Source of the DNA: Neoroseomonas lacus
GTDB lineage: Bacteria; Pseudomonadota; Alphaproteobacteria; Acetobacterales; Acetobacteraceae
Length of the DNA: 64,000 nt
Reading direction: 5' to 3'
Assembly (NCBI RefSeq): GCF_014644535.1
Contig: NZ_BMKW01000003.1
Span: 1-64,000, forward strand
Positions 34,489-43,967 of this stretch are shown piece after piece. The position numbers and the translations under genes are program-made. The notes below the pieces were generated by a model. The model had not been told where the DNA came from. It did not search any database and worked only from the letters and a program-made list of their open reading frames with translations. The first letter of the stretch is position 1. The number at the start of each line of letters is the position of its first letter.

Positions 34489-36223
34489 CGCGATACTCCC
34501 GACGATGGAACAACCCGGCGGTCGCGCGCGATGCACGCAGCGCCTGCGTGCGTGTGGCGTCAAGCACGCCATCCGTGACGGCGACGCCATAGTCACGCGC
34601 AGCGGCTTCCTCGCTGACGAAACCGCCCTGCACATCGGCAAGGACATCCTCCACCGATCGGTCGAAGGGATGACCCCATCCGCCGCCACCGCCGGTCTCG
34701 ATGCGGAACACGTCGCCCTTCTTCAGCATGTTGCCATCCGACAGCGGCGCGAGCTGCCGGCCGCCATTGACCACCGCGCGGCCCGACCCGCCATTCAGCC
34801 CGCCGGCCACGCCCCAGGGTGGATTCACCACGCTGTCGATGCGCACGGCGAGCATCGACGTATCGGCCAGCACCTCGAATTCCCGCACCACGCCGCAGCC
34901 GCCGCGGTAGCGCCCCGCACCGCCGGAATCGCGGTTGATGGCGTAGGTTCGCAGCCGCACGGGATAGGAGAGTTCCATGAACTCTACGGGGTAGTTCTCC
35001 TGCGCGACGAAATAGACGGCGTCGGTGCCATCGGCGAAAGGCCGCGCCCCGTAGCCGACGCCGATCCCGTCGCTGAGCAGGAAGTGCTTGCCGCCTGCCA
35101 GCCCTCGCAATGCGATGACGACATAGGCCGAATGCGCGGCCGGCGCCTCGCCATGGCGTGCCACCGCGACCAGCCCATGCAGCGCCGCGAGCAGCCGCAT
35201 CATCGTCACGCCACGCAGCCCGAGCGGCGCGGGCGCGCGCGGCGCCAGCAGAGAACCGTCGCGCAGCCGCACTTCGTCGATCGCGGCCGGCGCGCCGGCA
35301 TTGAGCACCTGGCCGGGGTGCCGCTGCAACACATAAAGTCCGAGCGCCATGCCCGGCACATCCGGATGCATCAGCAGGTTCACCGGGCCGGGCGCCTGGT
35401 CGTCGGTCTCCGTGGCGTCGAAGATGAAGCGGTCATCTTCGGTGCGCGTCAGCGCCAGGCGCAGCGTGAAGGGGCCGTTGCCATGGCCGTCGGTGTCGAT
35501 GGTGTCGGCGAAGCGCGTCGTGCCGACAGGGAAGATGGCAGCAAGCTCGGCGCGGATCGTCGCCTCGGTACGCGTCAGCAATTGCGTGAAGGCGTCCGAC
35601 AGCGTCTCCGACCCGAACCGCGCGGCGATCTCCGACAGACGCTTCTCGCCGAGCCGCACCGCGGCCATCAACGCGCGCGTGTCACCCTGCGATTGCGTCG
35701 GGAAGCGGCTGTTGCGCCAGAATGTGCGCAGCAGGTCGTCATTCGTCTGCCCGTCGCGCATCAGCCGCGACGGCGGGATGATGATGCCCTCCTGGAAATG
35801 GTCCGTCGCATCCGGGCTGATCGAGCCCGGCCGCAGCCCGCCAATGTCGGAGAAATGCGCCCAGCCCATGACGAAGCCGACGCGGCGGCCGTCATGGAAG
35901 GCGGGTGCGAGAAAGACCTGGTCGTTGGAATGTGAGACCGCGCCGCGGCTGCCGTAGCAGTCATTGTACCAGTACAGGTCGCCTTCGCGCATCGTCTCGA
36001 TCGGGAAATGCTCTGCGACAGGGCCGACGATGTCGCCGAAGATCGGCAGGTCGCTGCCCACCGCCATGCGGCCTTCGGCATCGAACAGGGCGGTGTAGAA
36101 ATCCTTCTTCTCGCGAATGAAAGCGGACATGGCGGTACGTTCTAGCAGCGCCTCCATCTCCGCCTGCGCGGCGCGGGCGGCACCGCGGATGATCTCGAGC
36201 GTCACGGGGTCGCAGCTGGGCAT
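34475..36223 (-). CDS. hyuB: Hydantoinase/5-oxoprolinase subunit B
   Basis: This 582-aa subunit pairs with HyuA. It starts MPSCDPVTLEIIRGAARAAQ, then AFIREKKDFYTALFDAEGRM, NDCYGSRGAVSHSNDQVFLA, a GGAGRYRGGCGVVREFE stretch and ETGGGGGWGHPFDR, as expected for HyuB. Its usual ND(P)Y..G.H segment reads NDCYGSRG. The start at 36223 lies 11 nt after the ABC ATPase gene, so it belongs to the same transcript. Fused oxoprolinases are about 1,250 aa; the split form here is usual for bacteria. Acetone carboxylase-type chemistry is less likely without a gamma subunit. Confidence 0.92.
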   Translation of the reverse strand: MPSCDPVTLEIIRGAARAAQAEMEALLERTAMSAFIREKKDFYTALFDAEGRMAVGSDLPIFGDIVGPVAEHFPIETMREGDLYWYNDCYGSRGAVSHSNDQVFLAPAFHDGRRVGFVMGWAHFSDIGGLRPGSISPDATDHFQEGIIIPPSRLMRDGQTNDDLLRTFWRNSRFPTQSQGDTRALMAAVRLGEKRLSEIAARFGSETLSDAFTQLLTRTEATIRAELAAIFPVGTTRFADTIDTDGHGNGPFTLRLALTRTEDDRFIFDATETDDQAPGPVNLLMHPDVPGMALGLYVLQRHPGQVLNAGAPAAIDEVRLRDGSLLAPRAPAPLGLRGVTMMRLLAALHGLVAVARHGEAPAAHSAYVVIALRGLAGGKHFLLSDGIGVGYGARPFADGTDAVYFVAQENYPVEFMELSYPVRLRTYAINRDSGGAGRYRGGCGVVREFEVLADTSMLAVRIDSVVNPPWGVAGGLNGGSGRAVVNGGRQLAPLSDGNMLKKGDVFRIETGGGGGWGHPFDRSVEDVLADVQGGFVSEEAAARDYGVAVTDGVLDATRTQALRASRATAGLFHRREYRDAVA

Positions 36224-36234
36224 GGGCGGTGCTT

Positions 36235-37212
36235 TCAGCCGTCGCGCCAATGATGGCAGGCGACGATATGGTCGGGGCCGGCTGGTGCCAGCGTCTGTTC
36301 GCGCGTGGCGCAATCCGCCTGGACAAGCGCGCAGCGTGGATGGAAGCGGCAACCGCTCGGCACCGCGCGCAGGCTGGGTGGGTCGCCACGCAGCGCCGGG
36401 CTGGTCTCGCGCCCATCGAGATGCGGCGCGGCGGCCAGCAGGGCGCGCGTATAGGGGTGGCGCGGCGCGGCGAAGATCTCCGCCGTGCTGCCCTGTTCGA
36501 CGATGCGGCCGAGATACATCACCGCCACCCGGTCGCAGACGCGCCGCACCACAGACAGGTCATGCGAGATGAAGACATAGGTCAGGCCGAAGCGGTCGCG
36601 CAGGTCGCGCAACAATCGCAGCACCGCCGCCTGCACCGAGAGGTCGAGCCCCGCGGTCGGTTCATCGAGGATCACCACCTTCGGCCGCAGCAGCAGGATG
36701 CGCGCTAGGCCAATGCGTCGCTGCTGCCCGCCGGAGAGTTCATGCGGGTAGCGATCCGCCATCGCCGGGTCGAGGCCGACGGCCGCGAGCATCTCGGCGA
36801 TGCGCGCGCTCTGTTCGCCGGCGCTGCTCACGCCATGGATGCGTAAACCTTCCGCCAGCGTGGCGCCCACGCGCCACCATGGGTCGAGTGCCGCGCCCGG
36901 GTCCTGATGCACATACTGCACCGCGCTGCGTGTGCTGCGGGCCTCGCGCGACGCCGCGCCGGAGACGCTCGTCCCCTCCAGTCGGATCACGCCGCCGCTT
37001 TCGCGCTGTAGGCCGAGCAGCGTGCGCGCCAGCGTCGTCTTGCCACAGCCGCTTTCGCCGACGATGCCGAAGGTTTCGCCGGTCGCGACCGAGATATCCA
37101 CGCCATCGACCGCGCGGACGCCGGCCCTCTTGCGCAGCAGTCCCTGCCGCGCGCCGAGTTCCACAACAAGCTCGGAAGCGCCGAGAATCTCAGGCAAGGA
37201 TCGGCTCCGCAT
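36235..37212 (-). CDS. Oligopeptide-type ABC transporter ATP-binding protein (DppF/OppF-like)
   Basis: This 325-aa ATPase has Walker A GESGCGKTT, Q-loop VQYVHQDPGAALDP, signature LSGGQQRR, Walker B VVILDEPTAGLD and the oligopeptide ABC C-terminal region (SGCRFHPRC, with Cys pattern) seen only in peptide/nickel-type importers. It overlaps the partner ATPase gene upstream by 23 nt. It is the second nucleotide-binding subunit of the importer encoded from 36235 to 41592. Confidence 0.95.
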   Translation of the reverse strand: MRSRSLPEILGASELVVELGARQGLLRKRAGVRAVDGVDISVATGETFGIVGESGCGKTTLARTLLGLQRESGGVIRLEGTSVSGAASREARSTRSAVQYVHQDPGAALDPWWRVGATLAEGLRIHGVSSAGEQSARIAEMLAAVGLDPAMADRYPHELSGGQQRRIGLARILLLRPKVVILDEPTAGLDLSVQAAVLRLLRDLRDRFGLTYVFISHDLSVVRRVCDRVAVMYLGRIVEQGSTAEIFAAPRHPYTRALLAAAPHLDGRETSPALRGDPPSLRAVPSGCRFHPRCALVQADCATREQTLAPAGPDHIVACHHWRDG

Positions 37213-38146
37213 GGAACGGGCAGGCCACGACGCGATCGCCCTCCGTCACAGTCTGTGGTGGGGACTCAGCGCAGCTGCCGCGGACGATCGGGCAGCGCGG
37301 ATGAAAGCGGCAGCCGGAAGGTTGTGCCGTCGCGGCCGGCACTGTGCCGGGAATGCCGGCAAGATCGGTTGCGCGATCCGGATGGCAGGCCAGCAGCATG
37401 CGCGTATAGGGATGCTGCGGCGCGTCCAACACCGTGCGCGTCGGCCCGCCTTCCGCCACGCGCCCGGCATAGAGAACCGTGACGCGGTCACACACCGAGG
37501 CGAGCACGCCGAAATCATGTGTGACGAATAACAGCGCCAAGCCACGATCCGCGGCAAGCCCGCGCAGCAGCGACAGGATCTCCCGCTGCGTCGTCACATC
37601 GAGCGCGGTGGTCGGTTCATCCGCCACCAGCAGTGACGGATCGCAGGCCAGCGCCGCGGCGATCAAGAGCCGTTGCCGCTGCCCACCGGAGAATTGATGC
37701 GGATACTTCGCCAGCGCCGCCTCGGGGTCGGGCAACTGCACGGCACGGAACAGCTCGACGATCTTCGCGCGATGGTCGCGGCGCGACCCTGGCGCGTGGC
37801 GGCGCATGATTTCCAGGATCTGGTCGCCGGCGCGAAACACCGGGTTGAGCGAGAGGTACGGATCCTGCGGCACGAAGCCGATCCGCCCGCGCGCCGAGGC
37901 CGCGCGATCCGACAATATGTCGCGCCCCTCGAACAGGATGCTGCCGCGCGGTGTCTCGGCTCCCTTCGGCAGAATGCCAAGGATTGCGCGCAGCAGCGTC
38001 GATTTCCCGCAGCCACTCTCGCCGACAATGCCAAGACTGCCCCCAGCCGGCACATGGAAGGTGACGTCATCAAGGATCTGCGCCGTACCGGCCTCGCCAC
38101 GCAGCTCGACCGCGAGGCCCTCGACCTGAAGGATCGGCCGCGTCAT
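37190..38146 (-). CDS. Oligopeptide-type ABC transporter ATP-binding protein (DppD/OppD-like)
   Basis: This 318-aa ATPase carries GESGCGKST (Walker A), FVPQDPYLSLNP, FSGGQRQRL (signature), LLVADEPTTALD (Walker B) and the peptide-importer C-terminus SGCRFHPRCPIV. Its ATG overlaps the permease stop by ATGA. Together with the DppF-like protein it powers the importer whose genes surround it. Confidence 0.95.
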   Translation of the reverse strand: MTRPILQVEGLAVELRGEAGTAQILDDVTFHVPAGGSLGIVGESGCGKSTLLRAILGILPKGAETPRGSILFEGRDILSDRAASARGRIGFVPQDPYLSLNPVFRAGDQILEIMRRHAPGSRRDHRAKIVELFRAVQLPDPEAALAKYPHQFSGGQRQRLLIAAALACDPSLLVADEPTTALDVTTQREILSLLRGLAADRGLALLFVTHDFGVLASVCDRVTVLYAGRVAEGGPTRTVLDAPQHPYTRMLLACHPDRATDLAGIPGTVPAATAQPSGCRFHPRCPIVRGSCAESPPQTVTEGDRVVACPFHAEPILA

Positions 38147-38985
38147 CGGCGCGATCGCCGCAAGCGTGGATCAGCCGCGTCACGCAACCCATCGCCCAGC
38201 AAGTTGAAGCCTAGCACCAGCAGCAGGATCGCGAGACCGGGGAAGGTCGGGAACCACCAGGCCTCCGGCAGATGCTGTCGCGCCTCGGACACTGCCAGCC
38301 CCCAATCGGGCGAGGGCGGTGCCGCGCCGACGCCGAGGAAGCCGAGCAGCGCCGCGGTCAGGATGGTGAACCCCATGCCGACCGTCGCGCGCACCAGGAT
38401 CGCCGGCGCCGCATTGGGCAGCACATGCAGGAACAGGATGCGCGTCGGGCTGGCGCCGATGCCTGCCAACGCATCGACGAACAGCGACCCGCGCAGCCGT
38501 CGCGTCTCGGCATAGACCGTGCGCGCGAAGAACGGCCAGTAGGTGAAGGCCAGTGCCACCATCGCCGTGCCGATCCCCGGCGCCATCAACTGCCCGAGCG
38601 CCAGCGCCAGGATGAGCTGCGGCACGGCGAGGAACACATCCGTCACCCGCATCAGCACGTCCGACATCCAATTGTCGCGCCATCCGGCGGCGAGGCCGAC
38701 CGGCACGCCCACCGCCATTGCCGCCACCACGACTGCGATCGCCACCGCAAAAGCGTTGCGCGTGCCGAGGATGACGCGCGAGAGAATGTCGCGCCCGAGA
38801 TTGTCGGTGCCGAAAGGAAACTCGGCCGAAGGTGGCCGCAGGCGTTGCAGGATGTGGCTCTCGAAGGCGTCATCCGGATAGGGCGCGAGCCAGGGCGCGA
38901 GAATCGCCACCAGCAGGGCGAAGACCACGATCAGCAGCCCGAAGGCGGCGACCGGATCGCGGAAGATATGGCGCAGAGCGGTCAT
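38143..38985 (-). CDS. Peptide-type ABC transporter permease (DppC-like)
   Basis: This 280-aa inner-membrane permease begins with a membrane helix (AFGLLIVVFALLVAILAPWL), then the DppC-type FPFGTDNLGRDILSRVILGT. The EAA loop region (DALAGIGASPTRILFLHVLPN) contacts the ATPases. About six membrane segments are visible. It overlaps the next ATPase gene and the previous permease by ATGA at both ends. Confidence 0.95.
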   Translation of the reverse strand: MTALRHIFRDPVAAFGLLIVVFALLVAILAPWLAPYPDDAFESHILQRLRPPSAEFPFGTDNLGRDILSRVILGTRNAFAVAIAVVVAAMAVGVPVGLAAGWRDNWMSDVLMRVTDVFLAVPQLILALALGQLMAPGIGTAMVALAFTYWPFFARTVYAETRRLRGSLFVDALAGIGASPTRILFLHVLPNAAPAILVRATVGMGFTILTAALLGFLGVGAAPPSPDWGLAVSEARQHLPEAWWFPTFPGLAILLLVLGFNLLGDGLRDAADPRLRRSRR

Positions 38986-39995
38986 CGGTGTTCCTCGGCG
39001 ACGCGCGGGTCGATCAACGCCTGCACCACATCCACCGCGACATTCACCACCGCATAGACGACGCCGACAACGAGTGTCACGGCGAGCAGCGCCTTGTAAT
39101 CCGCCGAGAGGATCGCCTGCACAGCATAGGTGCCAAGGCCCGGCCAGTCGAACACCGCTTCCACTGCCACCGCGCCCGAGATCAACGCGCCGAACAGCAG
39201 CCCGATCTGCGTGACGGTGACGTTGACAGCATTGCGCAGCACATAGATCGCGGCCAGCCGCACGCGCCCATAGCCCGCCGCACGGGCATAGAGCACGAAG
39301 TCCTTCTGCAATGTCTCCAGCACGCCCGAACGCGTGAAGCGCGCGATCGTCGCCAGCCCCGGCAGCGCCAGCGTCACCGCCGGCAGCACCAGATGCCGGC
39401 AGGCATCGACGAACATGTCCAGCCGCCCGGCGAGCAGGCTGTCGATCAGCATGGAGCCCGTCACCCGCGCTGGCTGCCCCAACGCCACATCCATCCGCCC
39501 GCGTAGAGGCAGGACGTCGAGATCCATCGAGAATACCAACTGCAACATGATCGCCAGCCAGAAGGATGCGATGGCAAGTCCGCCCACGGAGAGCAGCCGC
39601 ACGAGATGATCGATCGGTCCATTATGGTCGAGCGCCGCCAGCAGCCCGAGAGGAATGCCGATCACCGTCGCCAGGAACAGCGCGACGAAGGTCAGTTCCA
39701 GCGTGGCCGGCAGACGTTGGATGATCTCCTCCGCCACCGGCCTGCCCGAGAAAATGCTGCGCCCGAAATCCCCGGTCAGCACTTGCCGCACATGGATCGC
39801 GGCCTGTTCCATGATCGGCCGGTCGAGCCCGTAGCGCGCCCGGATATCGGCGATTTGCGCCGGCGTCGCGGCGTCGCCGGCAAGCGTCGCGGCGGCATCA
39901 CCCGGCACGACGCGCGACAGCACGAAGGTCAGGATGACGAGACCGAACAGGGCCGGCAGCGCCAGCAGGACGCGCCGGAGAATGTAGCGCGCCAT
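38982..39995 (-). CDS. Peptide-type ABC transporter permease (DppB-like)
   Basis: This 337-aa permease starts MARYILRRVLLALPALFGLV and has the DppB-type GDAAATLAGDAATPAQI region, RYGLDRPIMEQ, and an EAA loop (VLYARAAGYGRVRLAAIYVL). It pairs with the DppC-like permease, whose ATG overlaps its stop (ATGA). The solute-binding protein gene ends 10 bp before its start. Confidence 0.95.
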   Translation of the reverse strand: MARYILRRVLLALPALFGLVILTFVLSRVVPGDAAATLAGDAATPAQIADIRARYGLDRPIMEQAAIHVRQVLTGDFGRSIFSGRPVAEEIIQRLPATLELTFVALFLATVIGIPLGLLAALDHNGPIDHLVRLLSVGGLAIASFWLAIMLQLVFSMDLDVLPLRGRMDVALGQPARVTGSMLIDSLLAGRLDMFVDACRHLVLPAVTLALPGLATIARFTRSGVLETLQKDFVLYARAAGYGRVRLAAIYVLRNAVNVTVTQIGLLFGALISGAVAVEAVFDWPGLGTYAVQAILSADYKALLAVTLVVGVVYAVVNVAVDVVQALIDPRVAEEHR

Positions 39996-40005
39996 GCCGC
40001 GCTGC

Positions 40006-41592
40006 TCAGTTCGCCAGCGACATCAGGCGGATCTCGCCACCCGAACCCACCGGCGAGAACTGATACCCCTCCACGCGTCGCGACAGCCCGCGCAGGTTCA
40101 GCGTGTTGTAGACCCAGATGTCCGGGCTGTCGGCGACGACCTGGCGCGTTGCCTGCTGGTACAGCGTGTCGCGCTCGGCCTGCACGCGGCTGGCGCGGGC
40201 GGCGCGCAGCAGGCGGTCCACCTCGGCATTGGTGTACCAGGAGGACGCCTTCCAGGTGCCGTGGAATTGGCTGTCATACATCTGGCCGATCCAGTTCTCC
40301 GGATCGACGAAATAGGTCGACACCCAATGCACCCACATGTCCGGCGTGGTCTGCGCCTGGCTGGTGGCGCCGGTGATGCCGGGCCAGGTGTTGGGCACGA
40401 TGCGCAGGTTCACGCCGACACGACGCAGATCAGCCTGGAACATCTGCGCGGCCTGCACCGTCTGTTCCAGTTCGTTCTGCACATGGATCTCGATGGCCCG
40501 GTCAAGCGGCGCGCCGGCGGCGCGCGCCGCGTCGCAATGCTGGCGCGCCAAGGCGAGGTCGAAGGTATAGGGCTGCAGGTCCGGCGGATTGCCCCACAGA
40601 TTGTTCGGGTTCGGCCCGCCATTGCGCACCACGAGGCCGCGGAGCACCACGTTGTTGAAGCCCTCGTAGTTGAAGGCGTGGGCGAAGCACAGCCGCGCGT
40701 CCCGGTTGTCGAAGGGCGGCTTGGCGTTGTTCATGCGGATGACGAAAACGCGCATGCTCTCGTCACGCGCGACGCGCGTACGCGGGTTGCGGTCCACGCG
40801 CTCCACCTGGTCGGTCGGCAGGTAGGAATCCGTCGCGTCGATCTCGCCGCGCAGCAGCGCCAGCACGCGCGTGGAGGTCTCCATCACCGGCCGCGAGCGC
40901 ACGGAATCGATTGGACGCGCGTTGTGCGACCAGCCCATGAAATGCTCTGGGAAGCGTTCCATGTCGAGCGAGACGCGCGCCTGGTAATTGTCGGCCACGA
41001 TGCGATAGGCGCCCGACCCGGCGCCATTCGCGGCGAGCCAGGCCGATCCCCAGTCATCATTCTGCACATGCGGAGCGATGGCGCGCTGGTTCACGATCGC
41101 CACCAGCGGAATGGCCGACAGGAATGGCGCATAGGGCGTGGACAACACGAAGCGCACTGTGCGCGGGCCGGTCGCGGTTACATTCGAGCCCTCCAGCACC
41201 GGCGTGAAGGCGCCCGAGGGGCCACGGCGCATCGCGAGCAGGCGGCGGAAGGAATAGACGACGTCATCGGCCGTCATCGCGCTGCCGTCCTGGAACTTGA
41301 TGCCTGGGCGCAGCGTGAATTCCCAGGTCAGCCCGTCCTCGCTCGTGGTGTGGCTCTCGGCCAGCCATGGCAACAACTGCGGTGGGTTCGACTGGTAGCG
41401 ATACAACCCGTCATAGGCATTGAGCAGAATGAACTGACTCGGGACGTCGAAGATGGAGTGCGGGTCGAGCGTGGCCGGCAGCGTATCGCCCCATACCAAC
41501 GGGCGTTGTTGCGCTTGCGCCATGGGGGCGGTCAGCGGAAGGGTCGCGATGGCCGCGGCGAGCAGCGTGGCGCGCAGTCGACGGAATCCCAT
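40006..41592 (-). CDS. ABC transporter substrate-binding protein, family 5 (DppA-like)
   Basis: This 528-aa lipo- or periplasmic receptor has a signal peptide (MGFRRLRATLLAAAIATLPL, cleavage after PMAQA). The SBP5 landmarks include LAESHTTSEDGLTWEFTLRP, KFQDGSAMTADDVVYSFRRL and a C-terminal lobe with WIGQMYDSQFHGTW. The start follows GAGGAGAA. It is first of the seven-gene operon and sets ligand choice: peptides, hydantoins, opines or 5-oxoproline-like compounds. The link to HyuAB favours a cyclic amide. Confidence 0.93.
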   Translation of the reverse strand: MGFRRLRATLLAAAIATLPLTAPMAQAQQRPLVWGDTLPATLDPHSIFDVPSQFILLNAYDGLYRYQSNPPQLLPWLAESHTTSEDGLTWEFTLRPGIKFQDGSAMTADDVVYSFRRLLAMRRGPSGAFTPVLEGSNVTATGPRTVRFVLSTPYAPFLSAIPLVAIVNQRAIAPHVQNDDWGSAWLAANGAGSGAYRIVADNYQARVSLDMERFPEHFMGWSHNARPIDSVRSRPVMETSTRVLALLRGEIDATDSYLPTDQVERVDRNPRTRVARDESMRVFVIRMNNAKPPFDNRDARLCFAHAFNYEGFNNVVLRGLVVRNGGPNPNNLWGNPPDLQPYTFDLALARQHCDAARAAGAPLDRAIEIHVQNELEQTVQAAQMFQADLRRVGVNLRIVPNTWPGITGATSQAQTTPDMWVHWVSTYFVDPENWIGQMYDSQFHGTWKASSWYTNAEVDRLLRAARASRVQAERDTLYQQATRQVVADSPDIWVYNTLNLRGLSRRVEGYQFSPVGSGGEIRLMSLAN

Positions 41593-41831
41593 GGCCGTTC
41601 TCCTCGGTCGATTTCGACGACATAGAAGGGTCCATCGCGCTCAGCGGCAAGCACCGGCTGCGGTATTTCATGCGGCACCCAGGCATGGACTGCCTGCCCA
41701 TGCGGCAGCGCCGCCACCCGATCGGGCACAGGGGCGGGGGCAGGGGCTTCGCAGCGCCGCGCTGCTGCGCGTATCGTGGCTCAGCCGGCGACGACGCGCC
41801 AGCGGGATGAATCCAGAAAAAACGGAGCGAC

Positions 41832-43037
41832 ATGCGCGCCGACCGATCCACGAATTTGCTGTTGGTCATTTTGTCTGCGATGTTTCTCCAGCAGACCTTC
41901 GCGACGCTGGGCCGGTCTGTGCCGCCGATCATCGCGCCGGTCATCCTCGCGGATCTCGCCTTGGATCCCGCCTGGCTCGGCCTGTATGTGAGTGCCGCCG
42001 CCTTCTCCGCGCTGGTTTTCCAACTCGGCTGCGGCAGCTTCATCCTGCGCTACGGCGCGATGCGGATGAGCCAGGTGGCGCTGGTCCTGCTTGGCCTCGG
42101 CATGGCGATCGCAACCGTCGGGCCGGCGGTGCTGTTCCTCGTCTCCGGCGTGATCGGCGGCGGTGCCGCGGCGATGTCCACACCGGCCAGCTCACATCTG
42201 CTCGGGCGCTATGCGCCGCCGCGCCAGGCGCCGTTGGTCTTCTCCATCAAGCAGACGGCCGTACCTGCCGGGCTGCTGCTCGCCGGTCTGCTCGGCCCAT
42301 GGCTGACCGTCGTGACGGGCTGGCGCGGCGCTCTGCTGATCCCCGCGGCCGGCTGCCTGCTCTTCGCCGCCATGCTCGAGCCGCTGCGCGCGGAGTTCGA
42401 TTCCGACCGGGTGCCGACCCAGGCGTTCAGGCTGTCGGATTTCCACACCACCATCCTCAGCGTGCTCGGCGCGCCGGAACTGCGACGGCTTGCCTTCGCC
42501 TGCTTCGCCTTCAATGGGCTGCAGACGGTATTCACCTCCTATTTTGTGGTGGCGCTGACCGAGCTCGGCCACGGACTTGCGGCGGCGGGTCTCGTCTTCT
42601 CGATCGCCATGGTCATCGCGGTGCCGGGGCGCCTGTTCTGGGGATGGCTCGGCAGCGGGCGCGTGGAACCGGCGATGGTGATGTGCTGGCTGGCGCTCGG
42701 CATGGCCGCCGGGTCGGCGATGATGGCGCTGCTCGGCGCGCATTGGCCGCTGGTGTTGGTGGGGCTGGTGGCGACCGTGCTCAGCGCCACGGTGATGTCC
42801 TGGCACGGCGTGCTTCTCGCCGAGGCCGCCCGCCTCGCCGCGCCGGGCCAACGTGGCGCGGCGACCGGCGGCGTGCTTTCCTTCGGGCAGCTCGGCGGGC
42901 TGCTGCTGCCGTTGGTCTATTCAGCCGTGCTGTTGACGACCGGCAGCTATGGCCTCGGCTTCACCGCCTGCGGGCTGCCGGCGCTGATCGTCGGCATCGT
43001 CCTGCTGCGCGCACCGCGCGACCATGAGGCGCGATAG
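41832..43037 (+). CDS. Major facilitator superfamily transporter
   Basis: This 401-aa protein has about twelve membrane segments. The first contains LLLVILSAMFLQQTFATLGR, and a SIKQTAVPAGLLLAGLLGPW segment resembles the conserved helix-5 motif of carboxylate/cyanate-type MFS carriers. It is first in a plus-strand operon of CoA-linked catabolic genes, so import of the acid degraded by that operon is likely. The MBL hydrolase gene follows after 15 bp. Confidence 0.88.
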   Translation: MRADRSTNLLLVILSAMFLQQTFATLGRSVPPIIAPVILADLALDPAWLGLYVSAAAFSALVFQLGCGSFILRYGAMRMSQVALVLLGLGMAIATVGPAVLFLVSGVIGGGAAAMSTPASSHLLGRYAPPRQAPLVFSIKQTAVPAGLLLAGLLGPWLTVVTGWRGALLIPAAGCLLFAAMLEPLRAEFDSDRVPTQAFRLSDFHTTILSVLGAPELRRLAFACFAFNGLQTVFTSYFVVALTELGHGLAAAGLVFSIAMVIAVPGRLFWGWLGSGRVEPAMVMCWLALGMAAGSAMMALLGAHWPLVLVGLVATVLSATVMSWHGVLLAEAARLAAPGQRGAATGGVLSFGQLGGLLLPLVYSAVLLTTGSYGLGFTACGLPALIVGIVLLRAPRDHEAR

Positions 43038-43052
43038 GGAAGGGGTGACACC

Positions 43053-43925
43053 ATGACGCAAGGCTTCGCACTCGGCGACGTCACCATCCAGCGCATCATC
43101 GAGGAGGAGGCGCCGCTCTTCGACCCGCTCACCTTCCTGCCGAACCTCACGCCCGAATTATTGGCGGAGAACCGCGCCTGGCTGGAGCCGACGGCGATCG
43201 ACCCTGTCACCGGCAAGTTGATCCTGTGCATCCAGTCCTGGGTGGTGCGCACGAAGCACCACACTATCCTGGTCGACACCTGCGTCGGCAACGACAAGGA
43301 ACGACCGAACCACCCGTTCTGGAACCGCCTGCGCGGCGACGCCTACATGCGCGGCCTTGCCGCCCTCGGGCTGTCGGTGGAGGACATCGACATCGTCATG
43401 TGCACCCACATGCATGTCGACCATGTCGGCTGGAACACCCGGCTGGAGAATGGCCGCTGGGTGCCAACCTTCCCGAAGGCGCGCTACGTCTTCTCGGCGG
43501 ATGAATTCGCCTATTGGAACGCGGAGAATGCCAAGGCGACATCGCCTATTTTCACCGATTCCGTGCTGCCCATCGTCGAGGCCGGTCGCGCCGAGATGGT
43601 GACCGAAACCCACGCGATCACCGACACCATCCGCCTGGAGCCGACGCCGGGCCACACGCCGCACCATGTCGCGCTGCGCGTCGGCAGCGGCGATCACGAA
43701 GCCTTGTTCACCGGCGACCTGATCCACTCGCCCTTGCAGGCACGCTATCCGGAAATCTCCATGCGGGCCGATTGGGACCCCACCCTCGCGGCGAAGACGC
43801 GCCGGCGTGTCCTTGAATGCGCCTGCGAGGCGCGCACCTTGTTGTGCTTTGCGCATTTCCCCTCGCCGTCGCGCGCGCGCCTGTCGCGTTGGGGAAATGG
43901 CTTCCGAGCCGATCCAGTGGGCTGA
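43053..43925 (+). CDS. Metallo-beta-lactamase-fold hydrolase
   Basis: This 290-aa enzyme carries the two-metal motif His119-x-His121-x-Asp123-His124 in CTHMHVDHVGW, then GHTPHHVALRV (third His), FTGDLIHSP (bridging Asp) and a late His in LLCFAHFPSPS. It resembles quorum-quenching lactonases and other MBL-fold esterases. It could open a lactone or hydrolyse a thioester in the pathway of the surrounding operon. The ribosome site AAGGGG precedes ATG 43053. Confidence 0.9.
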   Translation: MTQGFALGDVTIQRIIEEEAPLFDPLTFLPNLTPELLAENRAWLEPTAIDPVTGKLILCIQSWVVRTKHHTILVDTCVGNDKERPNHPFWNRLRGDAYMRGLAALGLSVEDIDIVMCTHMHVDHVGWNTRLENGRWVPTFPKARYVFSADEFAYWNAENAKATSPIFTDSVLPIVEAGRAEMVTETHAITDTIRLEPTPGHTPHHVALRVGSGDHEALFTGDLIHSPLQARYPEISMRADWDPTLAAKTRRRVLECACEARTLLCFAHFPSPSRARLSRWGNGFRADPVG

Positions 43926-43967
43926 CGCGGCAGCAGGACTGTCCTAGCCTGCCTCCATAACCCGCAC

